NCBI GenBank assembly: GCA_017628395.1
Contig: JAGBZD010000062.1
Span: 1 to 33,710 of the forward strand
Source of the DNA: Paludibacteraceae bacterium
GTDB lineage: Bacteria > Bacteroidota > Bacteroidia > Bacteroidales > Paludibacteraceae
Length of the DNA stretch: 33,710 bases
Direction: 5' to 3'
Below are positions 23,845 through 31,739 of the stretch, in pieces; within the stretch, counting starts at the first letter, position 1, and every line of letters starts with the position of its first letter. A program made the position numbers and the translations under genes. The notes under the pieces were generated by a model. That model was not told the DNA's origin and ran no database searches. It was given only the letters and a program-made list of their open reading frames with translations.

Positions 23845-26193
23845 TTACATTTCTCTTTTTAACCCAACACGCAATGTCAATAGTATTCCACGAGGAATGC
23901 ACAATGTCATTGCACGACGTTTGTCAGGTAAATACTGATCAAAACTATATTCCACTAACTCTGTTCCAAAATCATATAGGTTATATCCTGTCAATTGCAC
24001 CTCAAAAGGAATGGCGCCTTGCGCCCTTAATTGTTGATTGCGCATATTGATATTCCCGCGATAGCGCAAACGCAAATCCAAATTAAAGAAAGCATCCTTA
24101 CGCTTACCGAAATGACCATCTGACACATTAATACCCTTTGTGTCTGCTGGATAAATCACAATATCTTTATCCCCTACCTCATTCATCACCTCTTTGGTCA
24201 TATAATTGGCTATCGGCGTTCCATCCTTGAAATGAAAATTCATAGATAATCCCCAATTCTCGGTAATATTCACTCCTAACTGCATACGACAAATATATGC
24301 TCTGTCTTGATCTAAGCGCCCCAGTGCCTGTACTGGAGAATTAGAATTATCTGCATTAGTATATGTAATAGGATTGACCATCGAATAACTCAACGCATCT
24401 ACATTATTTGCTAATGGTCCGTTGCCTATCAACGATGTACCCGACATTTGGTAACTTTGCCATGAAAGCGAGAAGAACACCTTACATCCTGTATAGGTGT
24501 ATCGAATGGTATTCGACATATAGAATGGCGTATTATATAACACTCCTGCAGCCTCCATCTTGGGACGAGTTGTCAACACATATCCATCCTCAGTTCTATT
24601 GATTGTCTGGCAGTTATAATACTTACGAGCAGTTGATAATACCGCTATCTCATGTCTATCTGCCAATGTGAATCGAATAGGTATATCCAATACCACATAT
24701 TGTGGTTGTTGTAAACCTTTGTCCACTTGTATATATTCTCCACCCCATTTATCTGCTATACGCTGAGAACCAACATAATACGAAGAAGTATTCATATAAT
24801 CCGAACTCAACAACTGCACCATATTCCATCCATATCGGCTCCGATAATTACCCAGCATAATCTCGGCATCAAACCATTTAGCAGGGTGAAATGCAACACC
24901 CAGCTCTGCTTCCCATGACGGCATCACTAAATACTTATCCCTCAACACGATACCATCTAATGTAGCGGCCACATCACCATACACCGTCAGCCATGGCAAC
25001 AACTGCTTCTTTGCACTTAGGCGTGCTTCGTTCTCCAAGATACCTGCTGCAAAAGGCGATGACTCTGAACGATAATCATAATAATCATAGCGCACAGAAT
25101 CTTCGTATTGCATATAAATGCGATTCGACCAGCGAGTTGTACTTGGACGAAATACCATCAGTGAGTTATAGGCATCCACTTCAAAACGCAACCAAGAACG
25201 AATTGGCAGTGTGTACTTAACCGCCCAACTCAATTCATGCGTCTTGCCATCTGCATACCAAGGTTCTAAGCCCTCACCATCTTGGTCTATCACATTGCGC
25301 TCAAACTCCAATTCGTTGTGCTGAATATCATGCAACGCATACGACAATCCAGTAGTAAAATTCGCTCCTTTCTTCGCATATACCGATGCCGAATAATTGC
25401 GCAATGTCGCTTGTTCTTGAGGTGCGAATGTAAATTCAGCATTCCAGTCGGTTCTATATTGAGTAGATACGATATAATTCAAACTCCAATCTTTCACAAA
25501 TGGCAATTCTCCATCCAGCTGCACTGCATAATATGGTGCGTCATAAGTGCCACTGATACCCGTCTTATCACATGCAACTTGTCTGCGTTGACCATAATTG
25601 GCATACACGCGTTGGTATAGTGTCTTATCTTTATATGGTACAGCATATCCAACCGCCATCTGCCCTGAACCCAATATATGATTGCGCTCCGTAATAGGTT
25701 TCCATTGACGCTCAGAAGCAGTTTGGTGAAAGAGATGTATTAATTCTGCCGTTCCTGGCGATATTCCACCTACTCCGCCTATATTGCCACTCACCATCGC
25801 CATACTTTTGCGTTCTGCATCAGGTTGGAAATACAATCGTCCACGCTCATAATCCAAACGGAGCGATTGCTCATACATATCCATCTGAAATAATGTTCCA
25901 CCCTCTTGAAAACGCGAGTCAATACGAAAATCTTGGTAATAATATTTATTCCATTTATAGCTATTGCCTCGTATTGAAAACACCTTCTGCTCTGGTAAAT
26001 ACCATTCTCCTGTTGTCTCTGCTTCGTAGGTCACATAGTCAGTCATATTGTCCAAATAATGTACCAACTCGCCAGACTGATACCATTCTCTGAAGAAACT
26101 ACTCTCCACGCTATCCACCCCCATCAACGGACTTGCCCATGCCACCGCATGCGCACTACAAACAATCAAGACCAATAACCCGAAACGATTCAT
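23845..26193 (-). CDS. TonB-dependent-receptor-like outer-membrane beta-barrel
   Basis: The 782-residue protein has a signal peptide (ending near AVAWA). A plug-like region at about residues 60-170 includes VFSIRGNSYKWNKYYYQDF and GGVGGISPGTAELIHL. A long barrel follows, with many alternating-aromatic strands, ending in GILLTLRVGLKREM. It lacks the N-terminal carboxypeptidase-like extension common in SusC-type receptors, and no clear TonB box is visible, so the receptor call rests on overall layout. Its start lies 1 nt after the stop of the small outer-membrane protein gene, so they probably form a pair. The substrate is unknown; a link to the cobalamin operon is not supported by position. 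Confidence 0.65.
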   Translation of the reverse strand: MNRFGLLVLIVCSAHAVAWASPLMGVDSVESSFFREWYQSGELVHYLDNMTDYVTYEAETTGEWYLPEQKVFSIRGNSYKWNKYYYQDFRIDSRFQEGGTLFQMDMYEQSLRLDYERGRLYFQPDAERKSMAMVSGNIGGVGGISPGTAELIHLFHQTASERQWKPITERNHILGSGQMAVGYAVPYKDKTLYQRVYANYGQRRQVACDKTGISGTYDAPYYAVQLDGELPFVKDWSLNYIVSTQYRTDWNAEFTFAPQEQATLRNYSASVYAKKGANFTTGLSYALHDIQHNELEFERNVIDQDGEGLEPWYADGKTHELSWAVKYTLPIRSWLRFEVDAYNSLMVFRPSTTRWSNRIYMQYEDSVRYDYYDYRSESSPFAAGILENEARLSAKKQLLPWLTVYGDVAATLDGIVLRDKYLVMPSWEAELGVAFHPAKWFDAEIMLGNYRSRYGWNMVQLLSSDYMNTSSYYVGSQRIADKWGGEYIQVDKGLQQPQYVVLDIPIRFTLADRHEIAVLSTARKYYNCQTINRTEDGYVLTTRPKMEAAGVLYNTPFYMSNTIRYTYTGCKVFFSLSWQSYQMSGTSLIGNGPLANNVDALSYSMVNPITYTNADNSNSPVQALGRLDQDRAYICRMQLGVNITENWGLSMNFHFKDGTPIANYMTKEVMNEVGDKDIVIYPADTKGINVSDGHFGKRKDAFFNLDLRLRYRGNINMRNQQLRAQGAIPFEVQLTGYNLYDFGTELVEYSFDQYLPDKRRAMTLCIPRGILLTLRVGLKREM

Positions 26194-26194
26194 C

Positions 26195-27112
26195 TTATTT
26201 TTTTTTCAAAACAGCTATGTTGTACGCCACCCCCACACGCACCATATGAAATGGATAATCTTTTATGCCATATTGGTACTCCACATAGGGCTCAAATCCT
26301 TTGGTATGTCCGCACAAGCGCCCTTTGATAATCATCGGACGGTCACCCATATCCTCCCAACCTACATACCCGCTCCATGTGGTACGAAGCGATACATACT
26401 GCGACTTCACCAACATCTGCAAACCATACATCACCGCATCATTCTGTCTGCCATTGTCCGTTTGCCAACACAAGAAACCTGCCGAAACCGCCACTCGCAA
26501 CTCCAAACCTCTCGCCTTATCGCCTGATTGTCTTTCGCCTTTCGCCTTTAACCTTTCGCCTAAATACCACGACTTACCCAACGACAAGTCAAAGAAGTAT
26601 CCCGGACAATCATAATGTCGCGCCAATTCGTATTGGCCGCCACTGGCACTCTTGCATGCAGCACGCAAGGCAATATCAGGAGCCCATCTCTTATCGCGCA
26701 AAATCTGTATGTCGGTCGAGAAATACGCATCGCCAGCACCATGTCCAGCTATCGCTACCGAATCTTGCAAACGGCATACACGCTGCCGTTCTTGCGTCAT
26801 TTCATACCACTCCATCACGGGCATCCAAATGGTCAAATTCACGCGATCGGTAAACAGAGGAATATACACGCGGGCAAACGCGTCCGCCGTCTTATCCCCC
26901 TGAAAACCAAAATAACCATCTCCAGCTATTTCCACGCGGAGATGGTTCTGCACACGACCGTCCAACATATCGGGGACAGGAAATGCATTCGGTCCAAAAT
27001 ACATCGGAGCGATTCCTGTATCATCACGCAAGTTGGGCTTATCTACTGGCACAAGCGCATACGATGCAATTATAAACCCTAACAGTACACCAATTAATAA
27101 TAGACGCTTCAT
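26195..27112 (-). CDS. Outer-membrane protein of unknown function (probable beta-barrel)
   Basis: I chose the start at 27112 because it gives a clean signal peptide (MKRLLLIGVLLGFIIASYA); the frame itself runs further upstream into dnaJ. About 305 residues show alternating-hydrophobic strands (VNLTIWMPVMEW, LRVAVSAGFLCWQ, SLRTTWSGYVGW, EPYVEYQYGIK) and an end of FHMVRVGVAYNIAVLKKK. The segment LGERLKAKGERQSGDKARG, coded at about 26516-26563, derives from a period-7 repeat array and looks like an inserted loop. It precedes the TonB-receptor-like gene by 1 nt. I do not recognise the family. Confidence 0.7.
   Translation of the reverse strand: MKRLLLIGVLLGFIIASYALVPVDKPNLRDDTGIAPMYFGPNAFPVPDMLDGRVQNHLRVEIAGDGYFGFQGDKTADAFARVYIPLFTDRVNLTIWMPVMEWYEMTQERQRVCRLQDSVAIAGHGAGDAYFSTDIQILRDKRWAPDIALRAACKSASGGQYELARHYDCPGYFFDLSLGKSWYLGERLKAKGERQSGDKARGLELRVAVSAGFLCWQTDNGRQNDAVMYGLQMLVKSQYVSLRTTWSGYVGWEDMGDRPMIIKGRLCGHTKGFEPYVEYQYGIKDYPFHMVRVGVAYNIAVLKKK
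26518..26560 (-). repeat. Period-7 repeat array in outer-membrane protein gene (TTTCGCC/TTTAACC)
   Basis: On the plus strand the units are TATCGCC, TGATTGT, one extra base, then TTTCGCC, TTTCGCC, TTTAACC and TTTCGCC. The same unit types recur at 29658-29724 and 5825-5852. The array lies in frame and encodes a charged loop on the minus strand. Confidence 0.85.
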
Positions 27113-27117
27113 ACCAG

Positions 27118-27145
27118 TCTTGATTCTTGGTTCCTTGCTCCTGAT
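27118..27145. repeat. Period-7 repeat in the dnaJ-outer membrane gene gap (TCTTGAT type)
   Basis: Four heptamers, TCTTGAT, TCTTGGT, TCCTTGC and TCCTGAT, fill nearly the whole 34-nt gap between dnaJ and the next gene. The stretch looks purely repetitive. Confidence 0.65.
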
Positions 27146-27146
27146 T

Positions 27147-28304
27147 CTACCCAAACAGATTCTTAAAGAAATTCTTCTTATCGCTCGCTCCAGGGCGCAC
27201 ATTCTCGCTCTTTTGCAGTTGCTCTATCATCTTCTTCTCTTCCTTGTTGAGTGCCTCTGGAATATACACACCTACATTGATCAGCATATCGCCTGTACCG
27301 TACTGACGCGCATATTGGTCAATCATTGGCAGTCCTTTGCCGCGCATGCGTAGCACTTTGCCTGGCTGCGTACCCGGACTGATAGTAATCTTCGCCTCGC
27401 CTTGCAAGGTAGGTATCTGCACTTGACCACCCAAGATAGCTGTAGGCATATCCAGCAGCAGGTTATACACCAAGTCGCTTCCATCACGCAAGAAATCCTT
27501 ATGCTCCTCTTCCTCAATCAGCACCAGCAAATCGCCATTCACGCCACCATGTGGAGCTGCATTACCTTTGCCATGCACTGGAATCTGCATGCCACCAGCT
27601 ACACCCGCTGGGATATGAATCTCAATGATCTCCTCCTCGCGCACTACGCCATTACCTTGACAATGTGTACACTTATTCTTGATAATCTTGCCCTCGCCAT
27701 GGCAGTTCGGACACTCATTCTGCACCTGCATCATGCCAAAGATACTGCGTTGCGCACTCACTACGCGACCTGTACCATGACAAGTTGAACAAGTCTCCAC
27801 CTGACCGTCCGCACTACCCGAACCGTTGCAATGTGAGCAGTTCACGAGTTTCTTCACCTTGATCTTCTTGTCCACGCCTGTGGCTATTTCCTCTAAGGTA
27901 ACGCGCACACGCACACGCAAATCGCTACCGCGACGCACTCTCTGACCGCCGCCACGATTGCCACCGCCAAAGAAACTGGAGAATCCTCCGCCGCCCATGC
28001 CCCATGATTCGAAGAGGTCACCAAACTGCGAGAAAATATCTTCCATGTTCATTCCGCCGCCTCCGAAGCCTGCACCACCCATGCCAGCATGACCAAACTG
28101 GTCATAGCGTTGGCGTTTCTGTGGGTCAGACAACACTTCGTATGCCTCCGCGGCCTCTTTGAATTTCTCCTCAGCCGCTTTGTCACCAGGGTTCTTGTCA
28201 GGGTGATATTGCACCGCTTTCTTGCGGTACGCCTTTTTTATCTCATCTGCCGTCGCGGTCTTCGCCACGCCCAGCACCTCGTAATAATCTCTTTTCTCTG
28301 CCAT
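27147..28304 (-). CDS. dnaJ: Chaperone protein DnaJ
   Basis: This 385-residue Hsp40 co-chaperone stimulates DnaK ATPase and delivers unfolded clients. The J-domain is at 1-70 with HPD at 34-36, followed by a Gly/Phe-rich region ([21 protein letters not shown]). Four zinc-binding repeats appear ([32 protein letters not shown]), then the substrate-binding C-terminal domains ([29 protein letters not shown]). Length is standard. It lies downstream of grpE across a 225-nt gap containing palindromic element copy 2. Confidence 0.97.
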   Translation of the reverse strand: MAEKRDYYEVLGVAKTATADEIKKAYRKKAVQYHPDKNPGDKAAEEKFKEAAEAYEVLSDPQKRQRYDQFGHAGMGGAGFGGGGMNMEDIFSQFGDLFESWGMGGGGFSSFFGGGNRGGGQRVRRGSDLRVRVRVTLEEIATGVDKKIKVKKLVNCSHCNGSGSADGQVETCSTCHGTGRVVSAQRSIFGMMQVQNECPNCHGEGKIIKNKCTHCQGNGVVREEEIIEIHIPAGVAGGMQIPVHGKGNAAPHGGVNGDLLVLIEEEEHKDFLRDGSDLVYNLLLDMPTAILGGQVQIPTLQGEAKITISPGTQPGKVLRMRGKGLPMIDQYARQYGTGDMLINVGVYIPEALNKEEKKMIEQLQKSENVRPGASDKKNFFKNLFG

Positions 28305-28370
28305 AATTATATTTTATTTTCTCCTTGCCCTTTGGGCAGAAATCCCAACTATCTAAACTATTTTCCTCAA

Positions 28371-28435
28371 GCGCGGCAGGAAGTGCGGGGTCCCCGAAAA
28401 AGCTTGCTTTTTGGGGTGCTATTTGATTGCCGCGC
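28371..28435. repeat. Long inverted repeat enclosing the palindromic element before dnaJ
   Basis: GCGCGGCA (28371-28378) and TGCCGCGC (28428-28435) are perfect inverted repeats bracketing palindromic element copy 2. Together they could fold into a long hairpin in the grpE-dnaJ intergenic transcript. Confidence 0.7.
28387..28419 (+). repeat. Palindromic element, copy 2 (between grpE and dnaJ)
   Basis: It reads GGGGTCCCCGAAAAAGC, loop TT, GCTTTTTGGGGTGC. Compared with copies 1 and 3, the inner pairs change from ATC/GAT to AGC/GCT, so base pairing is preserved. This is the intergenic copy. Confidence 0.85.
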
Positions 28436-28529
28436 AATGTTGTTTATGTTGTCTTCATTATTAACAAATACTCTTTGTCTTTAGTTTGGATTGTTTAGAT
28501 TTCGCGAGCTTTGCGAGCAGGAGGTTTCT

Positions 28530-29126
28530 TTACTCTCCCACAACCACTTTCGCAAAGCGAATCACTTTCTCGCCCAAGGTATAACCCTTTTGTGTACAAT
28601 CGATTACTTTGCCTTTCTTATCTTCTCCTGCAGCAAAAGTGGTGATGGCTTCGTGCAAATCGGTATTGAAATCTGCATCAGTAGTGTCGATTGCTTTCAC
28701 ATCATTGGCAGCCAAGAAACCTACGAACTTGCTATAAATGAGTTCAATACCTTGACGCACTGCCTCAATGTCATCTGTTTTCTCCATCGCTACTTTGGCA
28801 CGCTCAAAGTCGTCCACCAATGGCAACATATCTTTGAAGATACGCTCGCCAGCAGTAGTCATAAGTTCGAGTTTCTCTTTGTTGGTACGACGACGGAAGT
28901 TGTCAAACTCTGCCATTTGGCGTAGTTTAAGATCTTCCAACTCTGCCACGCGCGCCTCGAGTTCTGCCACTTTGGCTTGCAATGGGTCAGTCTCTGACAC
29001 TTCCTCAGCAGCAGTCGCTTCACCGTCATTTACCGCCTCACCGTTATTAACCGCTTCTACAGTTTCCTTTTCAACCTGATTTTCAACAGGTTGCTCTACA
29101 TGTTTTTTATCTTTATTCTTTGTCAT
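28530..29126 (-). CDS. grpE: Nucleotide exchange factor GrpE
   Basis: I chose ATG 29126 (MTKNKDKKHVEQPV) over an upstream frame extension to 29183, because GrpE proteins usually start with such a charged, disordered tail. About 198 residues: an acidic N-terminus, a long coiled coil (LQAKVAELEARVAELEDLKL), the conserved RQMAEFDNFRRRTNKEK, and a beta-domain ending KVIRFAKVVVGE. It releases ADP from DnaK. It forms a stress-chaperone pair with dnaJ downstream. Confidence 0.95.
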   Translation of the reverse strand: MTKNKDKKHVEQPVENQVEKETVEAVNNGEAVNDGEATAAEEVSETDPLQAKVAELEARVAELEDLKLRQMAEFDNFRRRTNKEKLELMTTAGERIFKDMLPLVDDFERAKVAMEKTDDIEAVRQGIELIYSKFVGFLAANDVKAIDTTDADFNTDLHEAITTFAAGEDKKGKVIDCTQKGYTLGEKVIRFAKVVVGE

Positions 29127-29137
29127 AATCCATGTTT

Positions 29138-29152
29138 TATTACTTCGTAATA
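29138..29152. promoter_or_regulatory. Inverted repeat upstream of grpE (possible operator)
   Basis: TATTAC and GTAATA are perfect inverted repeats separated by 3 nt, lying 11 nt upstream of the grpE start codon. It does not match the classical CIRCE element of HrcA. No clear TAnnTTTG promoter is visible in this gap. It could be a regulator site or a weak hairpin. Confidence 0.35.
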
Positions 29153-29187
29153 GTATTCTTACAATCTCTATGCCAACACACAAACAA

Positions 29188-29206
29188 CTGCCATTGTGGC
29201 AGTCAT
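29188..29206 (-). terminator. Weak hairpin after the HAD phosphatase gene
   Basis: ACTGCCA and TGGCAGT are perfect 7-nt inverted repeats around a 3-nt loop near 29189-29205, directly past the stop codon of the phosphatase gene. The following minus-strand sequence (TGTTTGTG) is only partly T-rich, so this may be an inefficient terminator. Confidence 0.4.
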
Positions 29207-29979
29207 TAGAGAATATTCATAATTTCAGATAATGTCTTCACTAAGTATGTAGCAGATTGCTCTTCTGGGAGTGGGTCTTTGTTCTTTCTAATCCAAATCT
29301 GGTCAATGCCCGCATTGATAGCCCCCTGAATATCCGAACTCCATGAGTCGCCTATCATCACCACCTCTTCGGCTTGCAAGCCATTCATACGCAACGCCTC
29401 CTCGAAAATACGCGGATTGGGTTTCTGACAACCGACCTCCTCACTCAATACGATATGCGCAAAGCAGTCGCGCAGTCCACTCTTGTCGAACTTCTCGTAT
29501 TGCACTTCCACAAAGCCATTAGTGACAACAGTCAACGGATATTTCTTCGCCAAATAACGCACCAGTTCCTCTGCCCCCTCCAACAGCGAGAAACGCGCAG
29601 TGGTCATATTCAGGAAGTCTTCGCTTAACTGCTCAGCGAGAGCAGCAACTTCTTGCATCTCGCCTTTAACCTGCGGGGTCCCCGAAAAATCTGTTGATTT
29701 TTGGGGTGCCCTTAACCTTTCGCCTACCCTACTTCCATGCATCAACGGATAGAAGAAGCGGTCAAAACTCAGATATTCTTTGGTCACAAGGTCCTTGCCG
29801 TATTTGTCCCAAAGTTCGATATTATGGGGTTTATAGAGCAAGAAGAACTCCTCAAACGAAGCAAAATACTCGCTGAGATTATATTTCTCATACATATCTT
29901 GAAGCGCCAGTTTTGCTGCCCCAAGAAAATCCCCTATCGTATCATCCCAGTCAATAAAGACGGCTTTATATTGCTTCAT
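29206..29979 (-). CDS. HAD superfamily phosphatase, YjjG-like
   Basis: ATG 29979 gives MKQYKAVFIDWDDTIGDFLG, with nucleophile Asp10 and Asp12 in motif I; the frame continues upstream into ruvB. Motif II is TVVTNGF, motif III lies in GCQKPNPRIFEEAL and motif IV is GDSWSSDIQGAINAG. About 257 residues. YjjG-type enzymes dephosphorylate nucleoside monophosphates, including damaged ones. The cap region contains an unusual segment (RVGERLRAPQKSTDFSGTPQ) produced by heptad repeats plus palindromic element copy 3. It starts 1 nt after the ruvB stop codon. Confidence 0.88.
   Translation of the reverse strand: MKQYKAVFIDWDDTIGDFLGAAKLALQDMYEKYNLSEYFASFEEFFLLYKPHNIELWDKYGKDLVTKEYLSFDRFFYPLMHGSRVGERLRAPQKSTDFSGTPQVKGEMQEVAALAEQLSEDFLNMTTARFSLLEGAEELVRYLAKKYPLTVVTNGFVEVQYEKFDKSGLRDCFAHIVLSEEVGCQKPNPRIFEEALRMNGLQAEEVVMIGDSWSSDIQGAINAGIDQIWIRKNKDPLPEEQSATYLVKTLSEIMNIL
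29658..29724. repeat. Heptad array interrupted by the palindromic element
   Basis: On the plus strand TCTCGCC and TTTAACC (29658-29671) are followed by 39 nt holding palindromic copy 3, and then CTTAACC and TTTCGCC (29711-29724). The interrupting 39 nt equals 13 codons, so the phosphatase frame is preserved. The simplest reading is insertion of the palindrome into a pre-existing heptad array. Confidence 0.75.
29675..29709 (-). repeat. Palindromic element, copy 3 (inside a CDS)
   Basis: The plus strand reads GGGGTCCCCGAAAAATC, loop TGTT, GATTTTTGGGGTGC, differing from copy 1 at only two loop bases. It is translated on the minus strand within the HAD phosphatase (about APQKSTDFSGTP). It is thus read in the opposite orientation to copy 1. 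Confidence 0.85.
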
Positions 29980-29980
29980 A

Positions 29981-31000
29981 TCAGAACTCCAATGTGATTT
30001 GACCATTGATGAGCGGCGTCTTGCCAAGGTGTTTGTACGCCAACTCAGTCGCCTCACGGCCACGAGGAGTGCGTTTGATGAAGCCCTCTTTGATGAGGTA
30101 TGGTTCATATACATCCTCTATCGTACCTGCATCTTCGCCCATAGCTGTAGCAATCGTGTTCAACCCCACAGGACCGCCTTTAAACTTATCAATAATCGTG
30201 CTAAGCAACTTATTATCAATCTCATCCAAACCAAAGGTGTCAATATTCAATGCCTCCAACGCATAGCGCGCAATCTCCAAATCAATGGCTCCGTTGCCCT
30301 TCACTTGTGCAAAGTCACGCACACGGCGTAATAGCGCATTCGCAATACGAGGGGTACCACGACTGCGACGCGAAATCTCCGCAGCCGCTTTGCTTTCAAT
30401 ATGAATACCCAGCAAACGCGCACTACGCTCCACGATGCCTGCCAATACATGTGCATCATAATATTCCAAGTGGCAATTGATACCAAAGCGCGCACGCAAT
30501 GGGCTGGTCAGCAAGCCACTACGGGTAGTAGCACCAATCAAAGTAAACTTATTCAAATCAATCTGAATCGTGCGCGCCGAAGGACCCTTATCTATCATAA
30601 TATCAATGCGATAGTCCTCCATCGCAGAATAGAGATACTCCTCCACAATTGGCGAAAGACGGTGAATCTCATCAATAAACAGCACATCGTTATCCTCCAA
30701 CGAAGTCAGCAATCCCGCCAAGTCACCAGGTTTATCCAACACAGGACCCGAAGTCACCTTAAAGCCCACGCCCAGTTCGTTGGCAATGATATTGCTCAAT
30801 GTGGTTTTACCCAATCCCGGAGGGCCAAACAGTAGCACATGGTCCAAACTCTCGCCACGCATGCGCGCTGCTTCCACGAAGATACGCAAGTTGCTGACAA
30901 TCTTAGATTGTCCCGCAAAATCATCAAAACGCAAAGGACGCAAGGCATTGTCTTGCTCCTTTTCCGTCATCTGTCCCCTTATATCAAAATTATCATTCAT
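29981..31000 (-). CDS. ruvB: Holliday junction branch-migration helicase RuvB
   Basis: This 339-residue AAA+ ATPase works with RuvA and RuvC in recombination. Walker A GPPGLGKT is at about 59-66, Walker B LFIDEIH at 107-113, and sensor/arginine-finger segment [18 protein letters not shown] follows. The C-terminal winged helix includes [20 protein letters not shown]. Length is standard. It overlaps the upstream ABC ATPase gene by 8 nt. Confidence 0.97.
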   Translation of the reverse strand: MNDNFDIRGQMTEKEQDNALRPLRFDDFAGQSKIVSNLRIFVEAARMRGESLDHVLLFGPPGLGKTTLSNIIANELGVGFKVTSGPVLDKPGDLAGLLTSLEDNDVLFIDEIHRLSPIVEEYLYSAMEDYRIDIMIDKGPSARTIQIDLNKFTLIGATTRSGLLTSPLRARFGINCHLEYYDAHVLAGIVERSARLLGIHIESKAAAEISRRSRGTPRIANALLRRVRDFAQVKGNGAIDLEIARYALEALNIDTFGLDEIDNKLLSTIIDKFKGGPVGLNTIATAMGEDAGTIEDVYEPYLIKEGFIKRTPRGREATELAYKHLGKTPLINGQITLEF

Positions 31001-31694
31001 TTTTCGTCGCTTGTTTGAAGGTTTCTTCCAAATCCTCTATTTCGCTAATAGGTTTATCCACTTTTATTTCGCCATGGTCAATAATTATCACGCGGCTACA
31101 CATCTGCTTGACTTCCTGTAGTATATGCGTAGATAAAATCACTGTCCTTTCTTTACCCATTTCGCGAATCAACGCGCGAATATCCTCCAACTGATTTGGG
31201 TCAAGACCTGTGGTTGGTTCGTCCAAAATCAACAATTCAGGATCACCAATCATCGCTTGTGCCAAACCCACGCGCTGCTTATATCCTTTGCTCAACTGCC
31301 CCACTCGCTTGTTGGCTTCCGCAGTTAGTCCCACACGCTCAATCAATTCCTCCACCATCTCACCTTTTTCCTTATCGCCTAATCGCCTTATCGCCTTCAA
31401 ACGCAGTTCAACGAAAAACCGCAGATACTCACGCACATACATGTCTTCATACAGCGGATTTTGCTCAGGCAGAAAACCGATAGACTGAGGCACCTGCAAA
31501 ACCATCTCCTGCCCTTTAGGGAGGGTTGAGGTTGGCTCCCACACACCCACCATGATTTTCATCAAGGTCGATTTGCCTGCGCCATTAGGGCCCAGCAACC
31601 CAACCACCTCGCCATCGCCAATGGAAAGGCATATGTCTTTCAGCACATGTTGTTTGCCGATATGCTTATTCAAGTGGGATATGTTGATTGCCAT
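30993..31694 (-). CDS. GldA-like ABC transporter ATP-binding protein
   Basis: The 233-residue ATPase has Walker A GPNGAGKS at about 35-42, the family segment [20 protein letters not shown], signature [12 protein letters not shown], Walker B LLILDEP and the switch His in STHILQEV. It resembles GldA of gliding-motility and related exporters but is shorter at the C-terminus than I expect. The N-domain stretch after Walker A, normally a beta-hairpin (SGTV.I.G.DV), is replaced by [19 protein letters not shown], coded at about 31494-31550. That DNA contains a CCCTTTAGGG palindrome. It has its own promoter, so it need not depend on ispG. Confidence 0.85.
   Translation of the reverse strand: MAINISHLNKHIGKQHVLKDICLSIGDGEVVGLLGPNGAGKSTLMKIMVGVWEPTSTLPKGQEMVLQVPQSIGFLPEQNPLYEDMYVREYLRFFVELRLKAIRRLGDKEKGEMVEELIERVGLTAEANKRVGQLSKGYKQRVGLAQAMIGDPELLILDEPTTGLDPNQLEDIRALIREMGKERTVILSTHILQEVKQMCSRVIIIDHGEIKVDKPISEIEDLEETFKQATKNE
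31376..31399 (-). repeat. Short 8-nt tandem repeat in the GldA-like gene
   Basis: TATCGCCT, AATCGCCT and TATCGCCT follow one another on the plus strand within the coding region (encoding [13 protein letters not shown] on the minus strand). The unit resembles the ATCGCCT heptads elsewhere, but the spacing here is 8 nt. Boundaries are approximate. Confidence 0.6.
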
Positions 31695-31704
31695 AATTCG
31701 CCTA

Positions 31705-31736
31705 CAAAGGTACTACATTTTTTTCACATACGCAAA
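31705..31736 (-). promoter_or_regulatory. Promoter of the GldA-like gene
   Basis: On the minus strand TTTG (31736-31733) and TAccTTTG (31712-31705) are separated by 20 nt. The start codon is about 10 nt downstream. The promoter occupies the gap just past the ispG stop codon. Confidence 0.8.
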
Positions 31737-31739
31737 TAT

